From the NCBI GenBank assembly GCA_910585555.1, contig CAJUFU010000058.1:1-19809 (forward strand): 19,809 nucleotides of DNA. Reading direction: 5' to 3'. Positions 14,398-19,809 of this stretch are shown here, piece by piece. Both the position numbers and the translations under genes were made by a program. The notes beneath the pieces were generated by a model. That model was given only the letters and a program-made list of their open reading frames with translations. It was not told the DNA's origin and did no database searches. Source of the stretch: an uncultured Lachnospiraceae bacterium (GTDB lineage: Bacteria; Bacillota; Clostridia; Lachnospirales; Lachnospiraceae). Each line of letters opens with the position of its first letter. The stretch's first letter is position 1.

Positions 14398-16521
14398 CTA
14401 GCGCTTCCTTCTGCGGGCCCAGATTACGATACCAATCACAAGCAGCATAAGCGGCACAACAATGTTACACACAATGGAAACCACCAGAACTGTCTGGGCA
14501 GAAAATACCAGTGGACTCATGGAAAAACTCTTGGCCGGAATCCCCACAACACTCTCATGATCTGCCAGGGAACTAATCATAGCACAAAACAGCTTCTCAT
14601 TATTACCGGGCGCCATGTCATCCGCCGTTTCCGTAAACAGACTCTCACTGGCCACGAAAAATGCCTCAGAAAGTTCCCCCGCCGCCGTCTCTTTTTCAGC
14701 TTTCAGACTGACCGCGAAGGGCCCGTCAATATCCCCCTCCTGTCTGCTGAAATCTTCTCCGCCTGCCGCGCCATTCTTACTAAAAGAACTTTCCGTGGTG
14801 GTAAGTAACGGTGTATAATAAATTCCATCTGCCATATCGTCATAAGATAAACCTCTGGAAAATGGTGAAAATATGGCACCCTCAATCACCTGCTGTGTGA
14901 CAGAATCGCTCTCAATCACCGGAAAGAGATAGTAAGGGTTCTGGTAATAATGATTCCTGTCACCCTCCACAATCACACCGTCTACCACAGACACACCATA
15001 ATAGGCAAGAATCCTCTCAAAATTCGTCATTTCCACGTCCACAACCGTTGGCACCAAAAGCGCGTTGCCGCCTTTTTCCAGATAGGCAATGACCTTATCT
15101 GCATCATCGGCGGAGAAATCACTTGTAGGCGCATTGATGATAATCCCCTGGGCATCTTCCGGAATTTCATCCGCCGCATACAGCGCCAGTTCCTCATAGG
15201 CCACATTTTCTTTCTTGATGGCGCTCAAGAAGCTCTCCTCAAACGCCAGCTCTCCATGCCCTGTCACAAGGTAAAATTTGGGCATATCTTCTGTGGTGAC
15301 ATAGGTTATCGCAGAGACTAACTGCCCCTCTCCATCATAGCCCGTGGTCTCATAATTATAAGTATTATAATTCATCTCATACGTATAAATATTGTTGTAA
15401 TCCACCACCGTACTTCGATCACCGCACACCACAATCAGACTATTGCCTGTCGGTTCCGTGTCCGTATAATTATAATAAAATTTTGGATTGACCATAGGAT
15501 CAACATACTCCACACTCACATGGCCTGACAACTCGGCCATCCGCATAAGTGTTTTATCCAAATCTTCATTCTTGCCAGTCTCACCTGCCAGAACATAAAT
15601 CGTCACGTCCGACTGAAGTCCCTGTATAAATTCCTTCGTTTCTTCTGTCAGCGTGTAAAGATCATTGCTTGTCACATCAAAAGAGGTATACCGCTCCGGC
15701 ACATAATTCAGCAAAACATTGACTGCCACCGTAAGTCCTGTCATGACAAGAATGCCTGTCACACTATAAGCGCCCAGTCTGATTCCTTTGCCGGAAACAC
15801 TGTATCTTCGCTTCTGGATGGACTGCGCCGTACAAAAAAGCGCCAACCCTATGGCAGTCAGATAATAAACCACTGCCTCAATCTCAAAATATCCACTGGA
15901 AAGGATATCGAAACGGCTCACCATATCAAAACAAGACAGCACACCGGCCACCCCTTTGGCAAAACCTGTGGTTCCAAAATCCGATATGATATTACAGATA
16001 CCGCCCATAATATAGCCTAAAAACATGGCCCCAAAAGACAGCACCGCGGCAATCACCACACTCTCCGTCAAAGAGGACAGAAAAAGTCCCACTGCCAGCA
16101 TAAGACAGCCATATAGAAAGAATCCCAGCAAAGATGCATAGGAAACCCCTGTCTGAAACTCTCCCGCCTGCATGAGAAAAAGCGGTACAAGGCCCGCATA
16201 TGCTATGGGAACCGCAATCACCGTTACCATCGCCAGATATTTACCAAGCACAATCTTACCCACCGACACAGGCGCAGTCAGAATCAATTGGTCAGTCTTA
16301 TTCCTTCGTTCATCGGAAAGACTGCGCATAGTCAAGATGGGAATCGTCATATTGAATAGGAACACTACATACTGCAATACATAAGAGATGGTGGGATATC
16401 CCATCATGAAATTATAAACTACGATATGAATACTCATGACAAAGAAATTGACCGCCACAAACAACCATCCCATCACAGATGTAAAAAAAGCTCTTAACTC
16501 TCTTTTATAAATCGCTGTCAT
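14398..16521 (-). CDS. fused GldF-GldG-type ABC transporter permease
   Basis: A 707-residue membrane protein joining two domains that are separate in gliding Bacteroidetes. Residues 1-235 form an ABC-2-type permease with about six membrane segments (near 17-38, 45-65, 98-117, 130-150, 154-173, 216-233) and the conserved SDERRNKTDQLILTAPVS loop. Another helix (248-270) leads into a large extracytoplasmic region of the GldG/ABC_transp_aux type (LYTLTEETKEFIQGL, LVTGHGELAFEESFLSAIK). A last membrane segment (about 677-701) ends in a basic tail RRRKR. The substrate is unknown, and gliding is not implied in a clostridium. It overlaps the upstream ATPase gene by 17 bases, so the pair forms one transporter. 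Confidence 0.9.
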   Translation of the reverse strand: MTAIYKRELRAFFTSVMGWLFVAVNFFVMSIHIVVYNFMMGYPTISYVLQYVVFLFNMTIPILTMRSLSDERRNKTDQLILTAPVSVGKIVLGKYLAMVTVIAVPIAYAGLVPLFLMQAGEFQTGVSYASLLGFFLYGCLMLAVGLFLSSLTESVVIAAVLSFGAMFLGYIMGGICNIISDFGTTGFAKGVAGVLSCFDMVSRFDILSSGYFEIEAVVYYLTAIGLALFCTAQSIQKRRYSVSGKGIRLGAYSVTGILVMTGLTVAVNVLLNYVPERYTSFDVTSNDLYTLTEETKEFIQGLQSDVTIYVLAGETGKNEDLDKTLMRMAELSGHVSVEYVDPMVNPKFYYNYTDTEPTGNSLIVVCGDRSTVVDYNNIYTYEMNYNTYNYETTGYDGEGQLVSAITYVTTEDMPKFYLVTGHGELAFEESFLSAIKKENVAYEELALYAADEIPEDAQGIIINAPTSDFSADDADKVIAYLEKGGNALLVPTVVDVEMTNFERILAYYGVSVVDGVIVEGDRNHYYQNPYYLFPVIESDSVTQQVIEGAIFSPFSRGLSYDDMADGIYYTPLLTTTESSFSKNGAAGGEDFSRQEGDIDGPFAVSLKAEKETAAGELSEAFFVASESLFTETADDMAPGNNEKLFCAMISSLADHESVVGIPAKSFSMSPLVFSAQTVLVVSIVCNIVVPLMLLVIGIVIWARRRKR

Positions 16522-17500
16522 CCTCTGTCACCTCCTCTTCCAACTCTTCTGCTTCTTCCGCCGCTTCTTCCACTCCCGTCAGTTCCAGGAAAATATCCTC
16601 AAGTGACTTCTCCGACCGGTTCATGGACAAGATCGGCAGACCTGCACCGGAAAGCGCCACGGACAGTTCCTTTCTGATATCCGCATTCTCCACTGCCGTC
16701 AAAGAGAGTACCATACTTCCTGTCTCCTCTCCCGGTTGTATCGTGAAGCGCTCCACCTCTTTCATCTGTGAAAGCACCGCCTCTGCCTGGTCTTGTTCTC
16801 CAAGCACCGTTACCTCCACCTCTGTCTTTGCCTGCATCATTTCCTCCAGCTGCTTTGGCGAACCGCCGGCTACAAGCTTTCCCTTGGAAATAATGAGAAT
16901 GTGATCACACACTGCACTAATTTCCGATAGAATGTGCGAACTTAAGATGACCGTATGGCTTCCTGCAAGACCCTTGATCAACTCCCTCATTTCTATAATC
17001 TGTTTCGGATCAAGACCCGCCATGGGCTCGTCTAAAATCAACACCTTGGGGTCATGAAGCAAGGCCTGTGCAAATCCCACCCGTTGTTTATATCCTTTAG
17101 AGAGGTTACGTATCAGCCGTTTGTCCACATCACAAAGGCCAGTCTTTCCCATAATCTCCTCCACATGCTCACTTCTCTCCTTCTTCGGCACCTTCTTTAA
17201 CTGTGCCGCAAACATAAGGTATTCCCGTACCGTCATGCCGGTATAAAGGGGCGGCACCTCCGGCAGATAACCGATACATGCCTTAGCTGCAAGCGGCTCT
17301 TTCAAAACATCATGACCATCAATTACTACCGTCCCGCTGCTTGCCGCAATATAACCCGTCATCACATTCATCGTAGTGGATTTACCTGCCCCGTTAGGCC
17401 CCACAAAGCCATATATCTTTCCCGCTTCTACCGTGAAAGACAGATGGTCCACCGCCATGTGATCTCCATACCGCCTGACCAAATTCTCTACCTGTATCAA
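16505..17500 (-). CDS. ABC transporter ATP-binding protein (GldA-like)
   Basis: A 331-residue ATPase subunit that powers the adjacent GldF-GldG permease. It has Walker A GPNGAGKST (34-42), signature LSKGYKQR (133-140), Walker B LILDEP (154-159) and the switch His in SSH (187-189). The Q-loop position reads YLPEVPP, with Glu where Gln is usual. The C-terminal third is a regulatory-type extension ending in a strongly acidic tail (EEAAEEAEELEEEVTEDD). The start is TTG 17500, eight bases after AGGAGG. The ATG just upstream is out of frame and ends after two codons (ATG GTT TGA), overlapping the TTG start. The gene is divergent from cotJA across 210 bases. Confidence 0.93.
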   Translation of the reverse strand: MIQVENLVRRYGDHMAVDHLSFTVEAGKIYGFVGPNGAGKSTTMNVMTGYIAASSGTVVIDGHDVLKEPLAAKACIGYLPEVPPLYTGMTVREYLMFAAQLKKVPKKERSEHVEEIMGKTGLCDVDKRLIRNLSKGYKQRVGFAQALLHDPKVLILDEPMAGLDPKQIIEMRELIKGLAGSHTVILSSHILSEISAVCDHILIISKGKLVAGGSPKQLEEMMQAKTEVEVTVLGEQDQAEAVLSQMKEVERFTIQPGEETGSMVLSLTAVENADIRKELSVALSGAGLPILSMNRSEKSLEDIFLELTGVEEAAEEAEELEEEVTEDDSDL

Positions 17501-17710
17501 ACCATCTTCCTCCTATCTGTCAAATCTCAAATCATCTTTGAACAGTTTAGCAATTACAAAAACACCTATATAAATGTACTGGAAAAATGTGTCTCTATTC
17601 GTACCAAAATGTGAATATTTTGTGTCCTCTTAAAAATCTGCAAACACGCAGGACTCATTATATCATATTATATAACTAAAAAGAACTTATAAATCTCAGG
17701 AAAGGATATT
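17501..17710. other. intergenic region between the ABC transporter and the cotJ operon
   Basis: About 210 AT-rich bases holding the promoters of both divergent units. The clearest signals are the AGGAGG of the ABC gene (about 17509-17514) and AGGAAAGG before cotJA (about 17698-17705). No terminator, small RNA or ORF is convincing. Confidence 0.5.
17663..17693 (+). promoter_or_regulatory. weak sigma-E-like promoter for cotJABC
   Basis: TCATATT matches the sigma-E -35 pattern (KMATATT). Eighteen bases after its ATA lies CTTATAAA, a partial match (about five positions) to the -10 CATACANT. In Bacillus subtilis the cotJ operon is transcribed by sigma-E in the mother cell, so such a site is expected, but the -10 match here is poor. 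Confidence 0.28.
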
Positions 17711-17881
17711 ATGAAAGATTATATGTACAAAGAAAATATCGATGATTTTCCCTTAGCCATGGCTTACGTTCCCTGGCAACATTTTAAGGGAATCTGCGAG
17801 AATCTGGAAGAAGGTTACCAAGACGGCACCATCTTCCCGGAACTTGATAAACCATTTACAGGAAGGAGATGCTGTAAATGA
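17711..17881 (+). CDS. cotJA: spore coat associated protein CotJA
   Basis: A 56-residue ORF with a good ribosome-binding site (AGGAAAGG). Its sequence fits the CotJA family: a hydrophobic central segment (PLAMAYVPWQHFKGICENLE) followed by GYQDGTIFPELDKPF, where the GTxFPELxxPF pattern is diagnostic. The C-terminus is basic with paired cysteines (GRRCCK). Its stop codon overlaps the cotJB start by four bases (ATGA, 17878-17881). CotJA is needed for coat assembly of CotJC in Bacillus subtilis; function here is by family and position. It is the first gene of the operon and intact. Confidence 0.9.
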   Translation: MKDYMYKENIDDFPLAMAYVPWQHFKGICENLEEGYQDGTIFPELDKPFTGRRCCK

Positions 17882-18156
17882 TGAATATGCAGTTTGCAAA
17901 CGAACAGGAAAAACTCCTTCATGATGTAGGCGTCTTATCTTTTATCGTCACTGAATTGTCTTTATATCTGGATACCCATCCCCATGACAGAAACGCGCTG
18001 GAATATTTTCGACACTATAACCGCATGGCGAACCAAGCCAGACAGGAATACTCTGCCAAATATACACCTCTTACCATCTCCTGTGTAGATACCTCAGATT
18101 GTAATGACTGGCAGTGGACATTAAGTCCCATGCCCTGGGAAGGAGGATGTAATTAA
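17878..18156 (+). CDS. cotJB: spore coat protein CotJB
   Basis: A 92-residue soluble protein of the CotJB family. An N-terminal helix-rich half (QEKLLHDVGVLSFIVTELSL) precedes the family's typical central DTHPHDRNALEYFRHYN motif. The C-terminal WQWTLSPMPWEG block is also characteristic. AAGGAGA lies nine bases before ATG. A second ATG follows directly, so the exact first residue is uncertain by one. The stop codon overlaps the cotJC ATG (TAATG). It is intact and translationally coupled to both neighbours. Confidence 0.93.
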   Translation: MMNMQFANEQEKLLHDVGVLSFIVTELSLYLDTHPHDRNALEYFRHYNRMANQARQEYSAKYTPLTISCVDTSDCNDWQWTLSPMPWEGGCN

Positions 18157-18347
18157 TGTGGAATTATGAGAAAAGATTAGAGTTTCCGGTCAATATCAAA
18201 GAGTCCAATGCCGATATCGCACAAGTTATCATCAGCCAGTACGGCGGACCTGATGGTGAGATGGGCGCTTCCATGCGCTATCTTTCACAGCGCTATGCGG
18301 CACCTTATAGAGAGGTGGCTGGGATACTGACTGATATCGGTACTGAA
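18156..18347 (+). pseudogene. cotJC: cotJC 5' fragment, interrupted by an integrative element
   Basis: The first 64 codons encode a normal CotJC N-terminus (MWNYEKRLEFPVNIKESNAD ... GGPDGEMGASMRYLSQRYAA ... GILTDIGTE). CotJC belongs to the manganese-catalase-like coat proteins, usually about 190 residues. After GTE the family continues with E-L-A-H-L-E, which carries metal ligands; here the reading frame instead enters unrelated sequence (ASEMFLSEANAF...) and stops at 18476. The added 42 codons are the antisense of the recombinase gene 3' end, so the 106-residue product is chimeric and should not fold as CotJC. AGGAGG nine bases before ATG supports the start. The missing 3' part should lie at the far end of the element, outside the window. 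Confidence 0.9.
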
Positions 18348-18374
18348 GCCTCTGAAATGTTCCTTTCAGAGGCT
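18347..18374. repeat. perfect 11-bp hairpin at the element end
   Basis: AGCCTCTGAAA-TGTTCC-TTTCAGAGGCT, a perfect 11-bp inverted repeat with a 6-base loop, starts exactly where cotJC similarity ends. It contains the recombinase stop codon (18366-18368). On the plus strand it is followed by AACGCTTTTT, so it could terminate cotJ transcription. On the minus strand it could end the recombinase mRNA, though no T tract follows. A role within the attachment site is also possible. Confidence 0.6.
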
Positions 18375-19809
18375 AACGCTTTTTGGTGCCGCAACCGTAT
18401 AGCTCCATTTAAAGGGAAGTTCATTCAAATATACATCTATGTTCTCTCTGTCGTTAATCACCATTTTGTCAAGTAGCTGCGTGTAAAATTCATCCTCATA
18501 TTCGATGCCGCTAATAAGCTCATCCACGGCGTTTTTAATGTCCTCCATCAATTCCTTTTGCTTTGCAGTTACGGCCTGCTGTTTATCCATACTCTCCACC
18601 ATAGACTTCAAGCTGTCGATTTCAGCATCGTATTTTGCCCTAAGATCCGTAAATTCATCACGGTCAATATCGCCGCTTGTGTAAAGGTCAATCAAATCCG
18701 TACGTCTTTTCTGTGCCGCTTCAATTTGGTCTTTCAAAGTATTCGTATCTGCACCAGTCATATCCAGTGAAACCACCTTGCGAATCGTCTGCATCAAATT
18801 ATCCGCTATTTTCTGACGGTCAATGGTGAGCTGTTTGCAGACGAGATACATAATGCGGATGGCTTCCTCATTGCGGATACTCGTTCCAGAGCAGCCCACC
18901 TGGTTCCCTGATTGGTCGATGTGAGGACTTCCGTGCTTTGCGCTCTCAAAACAACGCCATGCCTTATACCGGCTTCCATCCTTTCGTGTTTTGTATCGGG
19001 CAACATAGCTTGCTCCGCATCTGCCGCATTTGATTTTTCCTGAGAACGGATAGCGGTTGCTGTGTTTTGCCCTCCCCTCCTGCGAAAGTGATTTTGCATC
19101 TAAAATATGGTTTGCTTTTTCGAAAAGCTCACGGGAGATAATGGGTTCGTGATGGTCTTTGAGAATGACAAATTCCTCCTGCCCTCGGTTGCATTTCTTT
19201 TCATGGGATAGGAAATCTGGTGTATAGGTTTTCTTCTGCACTAAGTCGCCGCAGTATTTTTCATTGCGTATCACTCGTAAAATGACGGTATTGCTCCATT
19301 CTTTCACACGCATGGGATTTATGCCCTCCTCCCGAAGCTCACGGGCAATCACATGAGTACCTTTTCCCTCGTCCACAAATTTTTGGAAGATAAGACGGAC
19401 GATTTTCGCTCCCTCTTCATTGATAGTCATTTTCCCATCCTTTACATCGTATCCCAGCATACTGCGTCCGAACACAACGCCTTGCTCCATCTGGCGTTTC
19501 TGTCCCCATTTCACACGCTCGGAAGTCTTGCGGCTTTCCTCCTGTGCGATAGAGGACATAATGGCAAGGCGAAGCTCCGCATCGCCGTCCAAGGTGTTGA
19601 TGTTATCGTTTAGAAAGATAACGCCCACTCCGTGCTTTTTGAGGTCACGGGTGTAGAATATGCTGTCAAGGGTATTTCTCGCAAAACGGGAGATTTCTTT
19701 TGTGATAATCAAATCGAAATCACCGTTTTTGGCACACGCAATCATGCGGTTGAATTCTTTTCTCTTTTTTGTGTTCGTTCCAGAGATACCCTCATCAGCA
19801 AATATGGCA
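18348..19809. mobile_element. one end of an integrative element inserted in cotJC
   Basis: Foreign sequence begins immediately after codon 64 of cotJC and runs to the window end. Its only visible gene is a large serine recombinase whose 3' end abuts the junction, the usual layout for elements integrated by such enzymes. The opposite end, cargo genes and second attachment site lie outside the window, so size and type (ICE, prophage or skin-like element) are unknown. Confidence 0.85.
18366..19809 (-). CDS. large serine recombinase (5' end beyond window)
   Basis: About 480 C-terminal residues of a large serine integrase. The frame is open to the window edge, beginning in ADEGISGTNTKKRKEFNRM, so the Met at 19745 is internal and the catalytic Ser lies outside. 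Visible parts: end of the resolvase-type catalytic domain (TKEISRFARNTLDS, FLNDNINTLDGDAELRLAI), the recombinase domain (GYDVKDGKMTINEEGAKIVR), a zinc ribbon (KCGRCGASY ... WRC ... GCSG), a coiled-coil (LKDQIEAAQKRRTDLIDLYT onward) and a C-terminal tail. The family joins attP and attB by strand exchange at a two-base core and, with a directionality factor, reverses this. It is the likely cause of the cotJC insertion. The stop codon lies within the hairpin at the junction. Confidence 0.93.
   Translation of the reverse strand, partial: AIFADEGISGTNTKKRKEFNRMIACAKNGDFDLIITKEISRFARNTLDSIFYTRDLKKHGVGVIFLNDNINTLDGDAELRLAIMSSIAQEESRKTSERVKWGQKRQMEQGVVFGRSMLGYDVKDGKMTINEEGAKIVRLIFQKFVDEGKGTHVIARELREEGINPMRVKEWSNTVILRVIRNEKYCGDLVQKKTYTPDFLSHEKKCNRGQEEFVILKDHHEPIISRELFEKANHILDAKSLSQEGRAKHSNRYPFSGKIKCGRCGASYVARYKTRKDGSRYKAWRCFESAKHGSPHIDQSGNQVGCSGTSIRNEEAIRIMYLVCKQLTIDRQKIADNLMQTIRKVVSLDMTGADTNTLKDQIEAAQKRRTDLIDLYTSGDIDRDEFTDLRAKYDAEIDSLKSMVESMDKQQAVTAKQKELMEDIKNAVDELISGIEYEDEFYTQLLDKMVINDRENIDVYLNELPFKWSYTVAAPKSVSL

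Noticed and set aside
18156..18476. A 106-residue CotJC-like protein as a complete gene
   Set aside because: Only the first 64 codons match the family. The rest is antisense recombinase sequence, so it was called an interrupted gene.
1..19809. CRISPR arrays, tRNA and rRNA genes, insertion sequences
   Set aside because: None found: no regularly spaced direct repeats, no tRNA-like cloverleaf with TTC-arm, no transposase other than the serine recombinase.

Overview
The window looks like chromosomal DNA from a spore-forming, anaerobic member of the Clostridia, most likely Lachnospiraceae. This rests on the cotJ spore coat operon, an [FeFe]-hydrogenase-like protein preceded by a Rex-type operator, a DUF1292 protein, and small cysteine-rich and DUF5662/DUF4037 proteins of kinds I associate with gut Clostridia. 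The first 49 bases are not biological: they match an Illumina P7/index adapter, so the left edge is an untrimmed contig end. The right edge stops inside a large serine recombinase.

Layout. (1) 156-4074, minus strand: operon hflK-hflC-TPR protein-DUF4037 protein. (2) 4227-4973, plus strand: histidine phosphatase, divergent from hflK and convergent with trpS, with a compact hairpin cluster between them. (3) 5059-9025, minus strand: a GH13 isoamylase-like protein, a DUF5662 protein, a cysteine-rich small protein and trpS. The GH13 protein keeps its scaffold but has lost most of its catalytic residues. (4) 9184-9516, plus strand: DUF1292 protein. (5) 9513-14277, minus strand: hydrogenase-like protein, gltX and a UvrD-family helicase packed head to tail. 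An 18-bp Rex-like operator lies just upstream of the hydrogenase start. (6) 14398-17500, minus strand: an ABC ATPase and a fused GldF-GldG-type permease. (7) 17711-18347, plus strand: cotJA-cotJB-cotJC with coupled starts. cotJC breaks off after codon 64. (8) 18348 to the end: one end of an integrative element with its large serine recombinase on the minus strand, reading toward the junction.

The most interesting locus is the cotJC junction. The spore coat gene for a manganese-catalase-like protein is cut at its most conserved, metal-binding region by a site-specific recombination element. This layout resembles elements such as skin (in sigK) and SP-beta (in spsM), which are excised during sporulation to restore a gene. 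Whether this one is excised in development, or is an ordinary ICE or prophage that has knocked the gene out, cannot be decided from one end.

No rRNA, tRNA, CRISPR array or insertion sequence was seen. No gene-free stretch exceeds 300 bases; the longest is 17501-17710 (about 210 bases).
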